Notes: a model not told the origin generated them from the sequence alone. A stretch of DNA of 32,345 bases from an uncultured Granulosicoccaceae bacterium (GCA_937922015.1 CAKZVB010000127.1:1-32345), one strand, 5' to 3'. Shown: positions 15,049-25,604, counted from the stretch's first letter. Made by a program: numbers and translations.

Positions 15049-17223
15049 ATGTCGAAAAAACTGAATTGTATTTTTATCCTTTCAATATCGGCGATGTCGC
15101 TACTTTCCTGCTCTTCCGATGATTCTGCCACTCAATCAAATCAGGATGTCGACCGGGTTGTAATACAAACAGAAGACTGGGCCAGCAAGCTTTCTACCGC
15201 CACCCTGACCTGGCTGCCAATCCAGCTGGATGATGACCGGGGCCAGGCGGCAAAGCTGGTTGCGCAGGACAGTGGCCAGTGGAGCGACAGCGGACTTCCA
15301 ACTCTCACTTACGAGATCAACTTCAATCACACCGGCAGCTACCTGCTTAACGTACACGGCCGGCAGGACAGCGCTTACTACTCGCAAGCCGAAAAACAAG
15401 CGCTTATCACCTTTGGCAGTGACGACGGTGAAATCACTCATGCGATCAATGGTTTCGATGATCAGTGGCAATGGCGAAGCACCGATATTCATGGCCAGCA
15501 AATGAATATCGAGGTTAAAACACCCGGAGTGCATTTGTTTAAGGTGGCATCTGCCAGCACCGGAATCTCTCTCGAGCAAATTTCAATCAGCCGCATTGCA
15601 GAAAACACTCAGACCGATACTGCAGAATTCCACGACGACGCTTCACCCACTGACCAGACTGACCTGCCATCAGACACCGCCGGAAATACAAACCAGCCGC
15701 CCTCAGTATTCATCGATGGGCCCACACAGGCAACTGCCAACACAGCTGTCTCGTTAAAGGCTATAGCGACTGACGATGGCAAACCGCATGGTGCTATCTA
15801 CTATTACTGGTCAAAGATTTCCGGACCGGGAAATGTCAGTTTTACTGATCAGCAATCACGCGCTACCGGTCTGATTTTTGATACAAGCGGTCATTATTCT
15901 GTACAGGTAAGCGCCAATGACGGCGAACGCTATCACAACGCTGTTTACTCAGTCGTCGTGTCTGAATCATCGGAAAATCCAACTACGGATAACACGGCAA
16001 CCCAAAACATAATCGGCAATCAGGCGCCGACAATTACACCGATCAATACCATAGAGGCTTCTACCGGACAGGCGGTTAGCGTAAAAAGCCACGCCACCGA
16101 TGATGGCCTGCCACACGGTGGCATGTATTATTTCTGGTCAAAAATTTCAGGCCCGGGCTCTGTTATTTTCTCTGCCCAAAACGCCTCTGAAACACAACTT
16201 ACCTTCAACAGCGCAGGCTCTTACAGAATACAACTCAATGTTAATGATGGTGAGTTGTATAACAACAGCGAATTTCTCGTCAGCGTAACAAACAATACCA
16301 CTCATACTCCGGATACAACCAACCTCAACGGCACATGGAAAAAACAGGTTACGTCGGGACAAGTCAGCGCACGGCACGAAACGGGTGGCGTTACCGTCAA
16401 TGGCAAACTATATGTGATCGGTGGCCGTGGGAGTCGACCGGTAGACGTTTATGATCCGGCAACCAATCAGTGGAAGACCGTGGCAAATGCCCCCATGGAA
16501 ATGCATCATTTTCAGCCAGTGGCTATTGGCAGCAAGATCTACATCGTTGGCGCGTTTACCTGCTGCTACCCTGAAGAAAAAGTAGTCGATAACGTTTACG
16601 TTTTCGATACAGCCACCAACCAATGGAGTAAGAAACCAGGCATGCCTGCGCAACGCAAACGCGGTGGTGCGGGCGCTGCGGTCTATAATGGCAGGATCTA
16701 TTTGCTGGGTGGCAACACAAAAGGTCACTCTGGCGGCGCGGTAAACTGGTTTGACGAATACAATCCCGCCACCAATAAGTGGACCGCTCTTGCTAACGCG
16801 CCAGATGCCCGCGACCATGTCACCATTGCGATCTCAGGTACGCAACTCGTTGCCGCAGGGGGTCGCAAAAGCGCTTACCCGCAAACTTTCCACAACACAG
16901 TATCCCGAACCAATATTTACGATTTCACATCTAAAAAATGGAAAAATGCCGCCAACATTCCCACACCGCGGGCCGGTGCCATGACCGTCTCTACAGGGCC
17001 GGAGGTTATCGTGATCGGTGGCGAATCAGCTGCCTCTGTCAAAGCGCACAACAACGTTGAAGCGTATAACGTTGTTACCCGCAAGTGGCGCAAGCTGAAA
17101 CCATTGACAGTCGGCAGACACAGCGGAGTCGCCGCCTTGCTGGACGGCTTCATTCACGTAGTTACCGGAGGTGAAGGCAGAGGCGGCGCCGGAGAATCGA
17201 CTGTACATGAGGTGCTTCACTAA
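15049..17223 (+). CDS. Surface lipoprotein with PKD-like repeats and a six-blade Kelch propeller
   Basis: A 724-residue protein. The signal peptide ends in lipobox LLSC with C21 as lipidation site; serine at +2 favours the outer membrane. Residues about 35-185 form a beta-rich module beginning RVVIQTEDWA, which resembles carbohydrate-binding C-terminal domains of GH115-type enzymes. Residues about 215-305 and 323-415 are two PKD/REJ-like domains, near copies of each other (YYYWSKISGPG and YYFWSKISGPG). From about 440 to the end are six Kelch motifs, each with a glycine pair (VIGGRG, YIVGAF, YLLGGN, VAAGGR, VIGGES, VVTGGE) followed by YDPATNQW-like segments. It lacks the cysteine-tyrosine and copper ligands that would mark a galactose oxidase, as far as I can see. 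Likely a glycan-binding or adhesion protein. It is divergent from betA and ends at a terminator. Confidence 0.88.
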   Translation: MSKKLNCIFILSISAMSLLSCSSDDSATQSNQDVDRVVIQTEDWASKLSTATLTWLPIQLDDDRGQAAKLVAQDSGQWSDSGLPTLTYEINFNHTGSYLLNVHGRQDSAYYSQAEKQALITFGSDDGEITHAINGFDDQWQWRSTDIHGQQMNIEVKTPGVHLFKVASASTGISLEQISISRIAENTQTDTAEFHDDASPTDQTDLPSDTAGNTNQPPSVFIDGPTQATANTAVSLKAIATDDGKPHGAIYYYWSKISGPGNVSFTDQQSRATGLIFDTSGHYSVQVSANDGERYHNAVYSVVVSESSENPTTDNTATQNIIGNQAPTITPINTIEASTGQAVSVKSHATDDGLPHGGMYYFWSKISGPGSVIFSAQNASETQLTFNSAGSYRIQLNVNDGELYNNSEFLVSVTNNTTHTPDTTNLNGTWKKQVTSGQVSARHETGGVTVNGKLYVIGGRGSRPVDVYDPATNQWKTVANAPMEMHHFQPVAIGSKIYIVGAFTCCYPEEKVVDNVYVFDTATNQWSKKPGMPAQRKRGGAGAAVYNGRIYLLGGNTKGHSGGAVNWFDEYNPATNKWTALANAPDARDHVTIAISGTQLVAAGGRKSAYPQTFHNTVSRTNIYDFTSKKWKNAANIPTPRAGAMTVSTGPEVIVIGGESAASVKAHNNVEAYNVVTRKWRKLKPLTVGRHSGVAALLDGFIHVVTGGEGRGGAGESTVHEVLH

Positions 17224-17232
17224 CCTTTAATG

Positions 17233-17265
17233 CTGGCGGCTGAGACAACAGCTGCCAGTTGGTTT
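17233..17265 (+). terminator. Terminator after the Kelch lipoprotein gene
   Basis: Ten-base-pair stem with one G-U pair (17233-17242 with 17249-17258), loop AGACAA, followed by TTGGTTT. It begins ten bases after the stop codon. The U tract is interrupted but the stem is strong. Confidence 0.6.
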
Positions 17266-17447
17266 CACGGTGTTGGTAGTGGCACTTTGATACTAACTTT
17301 AGCACCGCAAATAAAATTCATATTATTCGTTTATCAAAAACGCCATACCGCGGCGCAAACTCCCGCCTCGATACCTCCGCACTTTCCCCTCAGCTGGCAG
17401 TCTGCCACACTAGCCATTCGATTCGACACACCGGACAGGGCAAAGCG

Positions 17448-18038
17448 TTGACAGAACTCCATACGATTCCCGCCAGACGCGGAAAAGCCGTTCCAATCAA
17501 AGCCGGTCAGGCACTGAAAATCATTAACACCCACGGCCATCAGGTGGTCGATTTCTGGGCGTTTGTGGCCGGACACCTGAGCGAATTTTCCGGTATGGAG
17601 CAGTGCCGCGCCACATGGCTGAAAATGTGTCCCGATGTCGGTGACCATCTGTATTCCAACAGGCGCCGCCCGCTCATGACACTGGAGGAAGACACCTCTC
17701 CCGGTCGCCACGATACCGTCATGGCCCCCTGCGATAACGAGAGATATGGCCTGCTGGGTTGTACCGATTATCACGACAATTGCCGGGACAACATGCACGC
17801 CGCTCTGCTGGAACTGGGATACAGCGTGCCATTCACCCCGGGCTCGATTAATCTATTTATGAATATCCCCTGGCAACAGGATGGCTCTCTGTCATTTGAC
17901 CCGCCACTATCTGCCCCGGGTGACTATGTTTTATGGCGCGCCAGGCTTGACTGTATCGCTGTGATGTCCTGTTGTCCGCAGGACATACTTGATATCAATA
18001 ACAAAACTACGGTCGAGGCTCACTACCAGATTTTGTAG
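17448..18038 (+). CDS. DUF1989 family protein (urea carboxylase-associated type)
   Basis: A 196-residue cytoplasmic protein of the DUF1989 family. Recognisable blocks are the N-terminal PARRGKAVPIKAGQALKIIN, VVDFWAF, the middle DTVMAPCDNERYG, CHDNC-like YHDNCRDNM, INLFMNIPW, and the C-terminal APGDYVLWRARLDCIAVMSCCPQD, in which the cysteine before PQD is nearly invariant. Some relatives sit beside urea carboxylase and act in guanidine-derived nitrogen metabolism (carboxyguanidine deiminase subunits); many others are uncharacterised. No urea carboxylase, allophanate hydrolase or guanidine riboswitch is nearby. The start is TTG at 17448-17450 with ACAGGG upstream; no ATG occurs before residue 51, so a later start would delete the conserved N terminus. 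Family is clear, reaction is not. Confidence 0.8.
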   Translation: MTELHTIPARRGKAVPIKAGQALKIINTHGHQVVDFWAFVAGHLSEFSGMEQCRATWLKMCPDVGDHLYSNRRRPLMTLEEDTSPGRHDTVMAPCDNERYGLLGCTDYHDNCRDNMHAALLELGYSVPFTPGSINLFMNIPWQQDGSLSFDPPLSAPGDYVLWRARLDCIAVMSCCPQDILDINNKTTVEAHYQIL

Positions 18039-18116
18039 TTAAACAGTTTCCTGGCAAGCAATCTGCCTCTGTAAGTACATGATTTTCAACTGACCAGCAC
18101 TTTCCTTGCACGACAC

Positions 18117-18145
18117 TTGACGGATGGAAGTGCCCGACTTACTCT
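18117..18145 (+). promoter_or_regulatory. Candidate sigma70 promoter for leuA
   Basis: TTGACG (18117-18122) and TACTCT (18140-18145) are separated by 17 bases. The -35 is near consensus, the -10 weak (three of six). A start near 18152 would leave a leader of roughly 350 bases. Confidence 0.4.
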
Positions 18146-18188
18146 TTACCCCATGTTCAACGCCCAAAACAATCGTTTGCTCCTTACC

Positions 18189-18215
18189 AACCCGGCGGCC
18201 TGAGGCCTCCGGGTT
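18189..18215 (+). promoter_or_regulatory. GC-rich hairpin in the leuA leader
   Basis: AACCCGG (18189-18195) pairs with CCGGGTT (18209-18215), then after one C/T mismatch GGCC pairs with GGCC around the loop TGA. Eleven pairs in all, with no following U tract, so a structural or RNA-binding element rather than a simple terminator. Confidence 0.45.
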
Positions 18216-18270
18216 ACGTGGTATTGATCGTCCATCGGACGAAAATTCAAGCAACACAAAGGGCGAAGAG

Positions 18271-20224
<1,954 letters not shown>

Positions 20225-20251
20225 GCTCCAGTGTTTAGACCGGCAGCCGGC

Positions 20252-20857
20252 TTAAGCTGTCTGCCGATCTTCTTCCAGGACAGGGGAGCGCTGCGTCTCC
20301 AGGGTATCTGGTAGCAGTGGTGCACACTCAGTCGTTACTGAAGTCTCTTCAAACTCTATTGGCTTCACCGTATCGATCACCACAAACTCATAGGGATTAC
20401 TTAACGCTGAGGTGGTAACACAATAATCCCCGGGGCTGGTCAACTGCACCGAGACAACTACCCTGCCAGTGTATTCATGTGCGCTCATCACAGTAACAAC
20501 ATAACCCCCACTGCGCTGTGTACCCATGGTGGAGAGCACTACCCTTTGACGGGTGAAGTCAATTTGTTTTGGCACCTCTACTGAGTATCGCGCAAGCACA
20601 GTGCGGTAATCTGCTTCAGTCTCAATGACCTCAAACCCTTTCATGGTCTGGCTGTCGTCGAGGTTGTAGTCGGCTTTGTGCAACACCGAAAAGCTCAATT
20701 TCTGAAGCACCGGATCTTCAACGATAGCTGGTTCGCTCGCTGCGTCATCAACCGCGTCAGTGGACCCGAAAAGACCGAAAGACGCACAACCGGTAACAAA
20801 GATGGACACTGTAATTACCAGCGGTCCGATACAAGCTAAACAAACTGACTTTTTCAA
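20252..20857 (-). CDS. Lipoprotein with a PrcB C-terminal-type domain
   Basis: A 201-residue predicted lipoprotein: lysine-rich start, hydrophobic stretch, lipobox VTGC with C24; alanine at +2 points to the outer membrane. Residues about 95-165 (RVVLSTMGTQRSGGYVV, then VVVSVQLTSPGDYCVTTSALSNPYEFVVID) match the PrcB_C pattern, named after the partner of the treponemal protease PrtP complex. No subtilisin-like protease lies nearby, so the domain name should not be read as function. Two cysteines (in DYC and TEC) could form a disulfide. The frame begins with TTG at 20855-20857; upstream GAGG lies eight bases away. The gene converges with leuA, leaving 27 bases between stops. Confidence 0.75.
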   Translation of the reverse strand: MKKSVCLACIGPLVITVSIFVTGCASFGLFGSTDAVDDAASEPAIVEDPVLQKLSFSVLHKADYNLDDSQTMKGFEVIETEADYRTVLARYSVEVPKQIDFTRQRVVLSTMGTQRSGGYVVTVMSAHEYTGRVVVSVQLTSPGDYCVTTSALSNPYEFVVIDTVKPIEFEETSVTTECAPLLPDTLETQRSPVLEEDRQTA

Positions 20858-21069
20858 GCGCCCTGCCTCGTTGCAAATTTATTGACAATAGTACTCTACA
20901 AAACCCCACCGGCAAGCACTGTTGTGGCACAGTAAGTTACGCTGTATCACTTTTGTAAGCCTGAACCAGTGCACCTCACAACTCCCCGTCAATCCTGTGA
21001 TAACATTCTATCTATCAATTATCCGGATATCTATTCCGGAGTTTTTCATCCACGGAGTAGTGGTATCCA

Positions 21070-21984
21070 ATGGCAAAAAAATCAAAATCAGACACGCTGA
21101 GCTCATCAGATACCGAAAAACTGATATACGACGGAAGCCGGAAATTTTCGATCGACAAAGTCAAAAATCGCATCGAACCGTTATACGAGTCTAAAAAAGA
21201 CTACCGCAAACAACTGGCAACAATGGTCAAAGAAATTGACGACCTGCAGGCCGTAATGAATGCGCAAAACCGCTATGGCCTTTTGTTAGTATTTCAGGCC
21301 ATGGATGCAGCCGGCAAAGACGGCACGATCAGACGCCTGCTGACTGGCGTGAATCCCGCCGGCGTGCAGGTTTATTCATTCAAGAAACCCAGTGACGAAG
21401 AACTGGATCACGGGTATTTGTGGCGCATCATTCAACGCATGCCGGAGCGCGGACGCATTGGCGTGTTCAATCGCTCCTACTATGAGGAAGTTCTGGTTGT
21501 CAGAGTACACCCTGAGATTCTGACCAGTTATCAGCGGCTACCCGTGGAACTTACCGTTGATACAGAGGCCGTTTTTGAAAGCCGGTTTGATCAGATAAGA
21601 AACTTCGAATCCTATGCCACGGCCAATGGTATTAACGTGATTAAGTTTTTCCTGAATGTTTCTCATGAAGAGCAAGGTAACAGACTGTTAGCGAGACTTG
21701 ATGATCCGGCCAAACACTGGAAGTTCTCATTCGCTGACGTGGAAGAACGTGAACACTGGCCAGCCTACATGAACGCGTTCGAGGATTGTATCAATGCGAC
21801 CGCCAGTAAAGAAGCCCCGTGGGCTGTTATACCCGCCGATGATAAGCTCAATATGCGGCTGCTGGTGACAAAAATAGTCTTGCAGGAATTGAAAAAAATG
21901 AAGCTCGCACCACCGGCGGCAGGCGCACGCCTGAAAGACGAAATGGACGACATCAAAGCACGACTTAAAAATCAAACGTCGTGA
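21070..21984 (+). CDS. ppk2: PPK2-family polyphosphate kinase / polyphosphate:nucleotide phosphotransferase
   Basis: A 304-residue cytoplasmic enzyme that moves phosphate between polyphosphate and nucleotides. The P-loop is AMDAAGKDG at 77-85 with TIRRLL after it; the lid and second motif GVFNRSYYEEVLVVRVHPE begin at 131. The order and the GKDGTI variant resemble one-domain class III members that phosphorylate AMP and ADP, but class assignment by eye is tentative. Other family blocks are GVQVYSFKKPSDEELDHGYLWR and the end-segment WAVIPADDKLNMRLLVTKIV. It starts 12 bases after GGAG, a long but workable spacing. The thioesterase-fold gene follows after 46 bases on the same strand, so the pair may be cotranscribed. 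It could help restore nucleotide triphosphates under stress. Confidence 0.9.
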   Translation: MAKKSKSDTLSSSDTEKLIYDGSRKFSIDKVKNRIEPLYESKKDYRKQLATMVKEIDDLQAVMNAQNRYGLLLVFQAMDAAGKDGTIRRLLTGVNPAGVQVYSFKKPSDEELDHGYLWRIIQRMPERGRIGVFNRSYYEEVLVVRVHPEILTSYQRLPVELTVDTEAVFESRFDQIRNFESYATANGINVIKFFLNVSHEEQGNRLLARLDDPAKHWKFSFADVEEREHWPAYMNAFEDCINATASKEAPWAVIPADDKLNMRLLVTKIVLQELKKMKLAPPAAGARLKDEMDDIKARLKNQTS

Positions 21985-22030
21985 TAGCCGTGTTTAGTCA
22001 ATAGCAAATAGCATCAGGACAAGCTGAAGT

Positions 22031-22816
22031 ATGGACTGTTTTTTCACCACCAATGACAACGACTGGTTTACTCCAACCAGCCATACCCGTGGCCCCTGGG
22101 ATACCGAGCATTGCCACGCCGGGCCACCAACCGGTCTGCTTGCGCGCGCACTTGAACATCTGCTGCCAACGCAGAGGCTGACCCGGCTGACTGTAAATCT
22201 GACTCGACCAGTACCATTCAAAGGCTTCAGAATAAGCGCCGAGATACAGCGCAGCGGTAGAACAGTGTCAGTGAGCAACGCGTCATTGATCGATGAAAAC
22301 GATAGAGTATGTGTTACCGCCAGTGCATTGCATATGACAGAGCAGCCCGTACACAATTTTCCAACACATACCCGGCCACCGCTGAATCCGAATGACGCTG
22401 AAACCGGTAAATTTCCAATTCAACAAACACTACACAAAAAACCTGCATTCAACGGCGACGGTGTAGAAATTAAATATCCACAGGGTCAATCCCATCACAC
22501 CGGCCCGACAATAGCGTGGATGAAAACCGTACCGCTATTGGCTACAGAAACACCATCACCTTTTCAACGCATATGCCCGCTGGCCGATTGCGGCAATGCC
22601 TTTGGCCGCAACGCAGACCCGACAGAGGTCAATTTCATGAATCCTGATCTGACCATTCTGCTGCATCGGGATCCTGAAGGAGAATGGTTGGGAACAGACG
22701 CTTGCGGCTACTGGGAGCCCAGCGGTATCGGTATGGCCGACGCGCACCTTTTTGACCGGCACGGCAGTGTCGGTCGCGCTTTACAAACATTGCTGCTGCG
22801 CCCTGCACTGGTTTAG
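22031..22816 (+). CDS. Acyl-CoA thioesterase-like protein (double hot-dog fold)
   Basis: A 261-residue cytoplasmic protein of the TesB-like/4HBT_3 thioesterase superfamily. The N-terminal hot-dog shows TRGPWDTEHCHAGPPTGLLARALE, RLTVNLTRPVPF and GRTVSVSNASLID, matching the first half of these proteins. The C-terminal half ends ACGYWEPSGIGMADAHLFDRHGSVGRALQTLLL, the second hot-dog with its characteristic GRALQTLL tail. Substrate is unknown; relatives hydrolyse medium or long acyl-CoAs. It follows the PPK2 gene by 46 bases. The next gene is over 200 bases away. Confidence 0.8.
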   Translation: MDCFFTTNDNDWFTPTSHTRGPWDTEHCHAGPPTGLLARALEHLLPTQRLTRLTVNLTRPVPFKGFRISAEIQRSGRTVSVSNASLIDENDRVCVTASALHMTEQPVHNFPTHTRPPLNPNDAETGKFPIQQTLHKKPAFNGDGVEIKYPQGQSHHTGPTIAWMKTVPLLATETPSPFQRICPLADCGNAFGRNADPTEVNFMNPDLTILLHRDPEGEWLGTDACGYWEPSGIGMADAHLFDRHGSVGRALQTLLLRPALV

Positions 22817-23029
22817 CGACCATTCTCACTTCACAAAACTCGATGTGACAATTCTCTGCAAGTATGTTTTGCAAGATGATGTTTTTAAAATCGAAACTCA
22901 CTTAACGCCAGATAAACACCCGCTTTAACGCTTAAAGAAACCCCCCGAGTGGACGATTCTGATCGCAGGAAATGATTTCACTATCTACTGTCCGCATGGC
23001 AAATCTGCCAGCCGATTCAAGGGGTCACA

Positions 23030-23515
23030 ATGAACTACCGTCACATGGTCTTAGCCAGCCTGATCGCAAGTGTTACCGCTGGCTGCTCACTGTTTCAGAA
23101 AGACCAGCCAAACGATGCAGCAGATCAGGTGATTCCTGAAACCACCCGTGTTGATCTGATCGAGTTGAAAGCAAGTTCACGGGCGCAAGTTCCGGCTGCA
23201 CACCTGAGCAATGAAACGGCCAGCCAGGCTCCGTTAATAACTCGCAAACGAGTTGAGTTTCTGATCGGTGGTCAGGACATCAATAAAGAGTCGGCCGGTT
23301 CGATAACCACGGCGGCTTCCGGTCCGGTGAATCGTGCTCCCAGCTATCCGGGACGCCCGGTTCCGTCACATGGTGCTTCTAAAGAACTGGTACTTTCCGA
23401 ACTGGGACAACCTCCGCACAAAATACCCGGCAAGGGCGGCTCCGAAGTCTGGGACTATGGAACTTTCAGAGTATTCTTTCAGTACGAAAAAGTGGCATTT
23501 ACCAAAGTCTGGTAG
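23030..23515 (+). CDS. Small lipoprotein of unknown function
   Basis: A 161-residue predicted lipoprotein: hydrophobic signal, VTAGC with C19, serine at +2 (outer membrane). AAGGGG sits five bases before the ATG. Residues 20-110 are polar and probably flexible. The final 40 residues (LVLSELGQPPHKIPGKGGSEVWDYGTFRVFF) are the best-conserved-looking part: the combination of LGQPP and WDYGTFRVFF resembles the BamE/SmpA fold core, in which a glycine-proline turn is followed by a beta hairpin. That relation is suggestive, not certain. It stands alone, 214 bases after the thioesterase and convergent with gph. Confidence 0.75.
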   Translation: MNYRHMVLASLIASVTAGCSLFQKDQPNDAADQVIPETTRVDLIELKASSRAQVPAAHLSNETASQAPLITRKRVEFLIGGQDINKESAGSITTAASGPVNRAPSYPGRPVPSHGASKELVLSELGQPPHKIPGKGGSEVWDYGTFRVFFQYEKVAFTKVW

Positions 23516-23537
23516 TACCGCTGCACACTGCACTTAC

Positions 23538-23560
23538 GCCACGCACATCAGTTGCGTGGC
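23538..23560. terminator. Hairpin between convergent genes
   Basis: Eight-base-pair perfect stem (23538-23545 with 23553-23560), seven-base loop, midway between the lipoprotein stop and the gph stop. No U tract on either side, so a weak bidirectional terminator or mRNA end-protecting hairpin. Confidence 0.4.
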
Positions 23561-23590
23561 TATCGATGCTCACATTGACTCTGTCTGCAA

Positions 23591-24271
23591 CTACTCTTGT
23601 CCAGGAGTGTTGAGTAATTTAAACAAAGCCCTGGAATTTTCCACTACATAGTCTGCACCCAGCGCGTGAACATCATCGGTGTAACCCCATGAAAATAACA
23701 CCACAGGAACATTAGCGGCTCGGGCGACACCGACGTCGGCTGCTGAATCACCAATCATCAACGCGGTAGAAGTTTTGCTCCCCAGCAACTCAAGACACAA
23801 CCGCAGAGGCTGCGCATCCGGCTTGCGGAACGGTGTAGAGTCTCCACCGACAACCGCCGTGAAGGTGCCAGATGGTGAGAGACGATCAACAATGCTGTCG
23901 GCCATTTTAACCGGCTTGTTGGTACAAACCCCTTGCTTGTATCCCAGCGCTCTGAAACCTGATAACAACTCTTCCATTCCCGGATAAAATACTGTTGTAT
24001 CACAGCAGTGGTCTTCGTAGTGCGCCAGAAAACGCCGATAAGATTCGTCACTGTCGTAGATATCCGATGCGCCTGCTTTTACAAAAGCCCTTTCCAGCAA
24101 TTTTGATGCACCGTTGCCGATCATGGTACGAACATCAGCATTGGCCAACGGCGACAGCTGGTAACTTGAGAGTACATTATTTACCGACGCTGCAATGTCC
24201 GACGCACTGTCGACCAGCGTACCGTCCAGATCCCAGACCAGTGTATCTATCGAGCTCAGGCTTATTGTCAT
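23591..24271 (-). CDS. gph: Phosphoglycolate phosphatase (HAD superfamily)
   Basis: A 226-residue HAD hydrolase. Motif I is DLDGTLVDS (D14 nucleophile, D16 acid/base), the cap lies between about 20 and 95, motif II/III are in VCTNKPVKMADS (the T-N-K pattern and its lysine), and motif IV is MIGDSAADVGVARAA near residue 170. It probably removes phosphate from 2-phosphoglycolate, a by-product of oxidative DNA repair. The rpe start lies upstream on the same strand with 90 bases between, the usual rpe-gph pairing in Gammaproteobacteria, which supports the specific name over general HAD phosphatase. The following gene in that classic order (trpS or trpE) is absent. Confidence 0.88.
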   Translation of the reverse strand: MTISLSSIDTLVWDLDGTLVDSASDIAASVNNVLSSYQLSPLANADVRTMIGNGASKLLERAFVKAGASDIYDSDESYRRFLAHYEDHCCDTTVFYPGMEELLSGFRALGYKQGVCTNKPVKMADSIVDRLSPSGTFTAVVGGDSTPFRKPDAQPLRLCLELLGSKTSTALMIGDSAADVGVARAANVPVVLFSWGYTDDVHALGADYVVENSRALFKLLNTPGQE

Positions 24272-24361
24272 AGGGGTTTATTTAAAATCACTCAGACGGA
24301 AAACGGTGCCAGGTGAGCAGCGACTGCTCCTGTAATTGCTGCCTCACTAAAAGAAGACACT

Positions 24362-25018
24362 TCACTGGCCGCGAATGGCGGAGATATTCGCTGCATAGTT
24401 GTCAGCATTGCCATCGGCAAACACAGCGGACCCGGCGACCAGAACGTTAGCACCTGCAGCCGCAACCTGAGCCGCATTATCTTTCGTCACACCACCATCG
24501 ACGGACAGATCGATGTTTCTGTCACCGATCATGGATCTTATTCTTGAGATTTTCTCAAGCTGGGATTCAATAAACGACTGTCCGCCGAATCCGGGATTCA
24601 CCGACATCACCAGAATTAAATCGAGCCGGTCCATCACATAGTCGAGTACATTTTCAGGCTTCGAAGGATTCAGTGAAACGCCTGCTTTAACACCCAGTTG
24701 GCGGATTGCCTGCAGCGATCGGTCAAGATGCGGCCCGGCCTCAGCATGAACGGTGATCATATCAGCTCCGGCGGCGACAAAGTCTTCCAGGAAAGCATCA
24801 CAGGGCGCGATCATCAGGTGTACATCCATTGGCCTTTTGGTGTGCGGACGCAGCGCCTTGACCACACCTGCGCCTATCGTGATGTTTGGTACGTAGTGAC
24901 CGTCCATCACGTCAACGTGTATCCAATCAGCGCCCGCTTCGTCTATAGCGCGAACTTCCTCCCCGAGTCGGGCAAAGTCAGCTGACAGTATGGATGGAGC
25001 GATAAGAGGGAGGCTCAT
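24362..25018 (-). CDS. rpe: Ribulose-phosphate 3-epimerase
   Basis: A 218-residue TIM barrel that interconverts ribulose 5-phosphate and xylulose 5-phosphate in the pentose phosphate pathway. The N-terminal [17 protein letters not shown] and [16 protein letters not shown] hold the metal ligands H34 and D36; H67 in DVHLMI, the [12 protein letters not shown] loop and the SVDGGV segment (D near 178) complete the active site. Length is usual for the family. It starts with ATG at 25016-25018, and the promoter region upstream (25043-25074) has TTGACC and TATACT, somewhat widely spaced. It is the first gene of a two-gene rpe-gph unit. Confidence 0.95.
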   Translation of the reverse strand: MSLPLIAPSILSADFARLGEEVRAIDEAGADWIHVDVMDGHYVPNITIGAGVVKALRPHTKRPMDVHLMIAPCDAFLEDFVAAGADMITVHAEAGPHLDRSLQAIRQLGVKAGVSLNPSKPENVLDYVMDRLDLILVMSVNPGFGGQSFIESQLEKISRIRSMIGDRNIDLSVDGGVTKDNAAQVAAAGANVLVAGSAVFADGNADNYAANISAIRGQ

Positions 25019-25146
25019 TTTCGGGCTCTGTGCAAAACCACTAGTATATCCCCTTTCCCCGGCAGTAAGGTCAAAAGTGCCCTGAAAAACTTAGCAGCAA
25101 GCGGCGGCTTTGCTTACTACGGAAAACACTTTCTGAGATCACTGGC

Positions 25147-25302
25147 GGGCTGTTTGGGAAGTTCGGAAACACGGATCGAAGCCACAGCCGCCATAGCTGT
25201 TTAAAAAAAATTCGACGCAGGCCCTGCTATGCCTGCATTTTTTCGCCTTGCTTTGACGACTGAGGCTGTAAAAAGTTTGTTACCGAACTTGCCGCACAGC
25301 CC
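25147..25302. repeat. Imperfect inverted repeat around a terminator
   Basis: The arm 25147-25171 on the plus strand and the arm 25278-25302 on the minus strand agree at 21 of 25 positions, both beginning GGGCTGT and containing AAGTTCGG. Farther in, ACAGCC recurs on both arms, and the centre is the GCAGGC/GCCTGC hairpin. The whole unit could fold into one long stem. No transposase, so at most a MITE-like or palindromic-repeat element. Confidence 0.6.
25203..25243. terminator. Bidirectional intrinsic terminator
   Basis: GCAGGC (25217-25222), an eight-base loop, GCCTGC (25231-25236), then ATTTTTT on the plus strand; on the minus strand eight U residues follow after a few bases (A run 25203-25210). 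No annotated gene ends here in either direction. Confidence 0.65.
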
Positions 25303-25604
25303 ACTAGCCTGCATTATCCCGGCAATTCCAATACATGCCCGCTATATCAGCCGGCCCTTTGTAAAGATTGTGTGGCACAATCAGCAAGCTCTAATAGTGC
25401 CCGTCCAGAAACAGGGCGTAGCGAGGATCACTCAGGTGCGTGAGGTTTTGCCTGCCACATGTGGACCCATCCGTTGCCAATAATGGGGCATTCATAAGTA
25501 ACTACATGTGGTCGGCGAAAGATTGCGTGCATGAGTGGTACGTGTAGTAGCGCTTGTTTCCGGATGGGCACTATTCAACCAGAACAGACTGAGTGAGAAC
25601 GCAA

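Larger units (their letters stand above)
25019..25604. other. 586-bp intergenic region between rpe and the CoA-transferase gene
   Basis: No convincing gene. It holds the putative rpe promoter, an imperfect palindrome of about 156 bp (25147-25302) with a bidirectional terminator at its centre, a seven-pair hairpin (25366-25382), and two copies of ACATGTGG (25457-25464, 25504-25511; the first inside the perfect palindrome CCACATGTGG at 25455). Whether any RNA is made from it is unknown. Confidence 0.6.

Noticed and set aside
15136-15579. 147-codon frame on the minus strand inside the Kelch lipoprotein gene
   Set aside because: It lies wholly within a clearly coding gene in the opposite strand, shows no domain and has no ribosome site; a shadow frame.
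25093-25243. Possible 6S RNA or other known structured RNA in the rpe upstream gap
   Set aside because: The sequence does not show the conserved 6S bubble or RNase P core motifs; the terminator alone does not identify an RNA gene.
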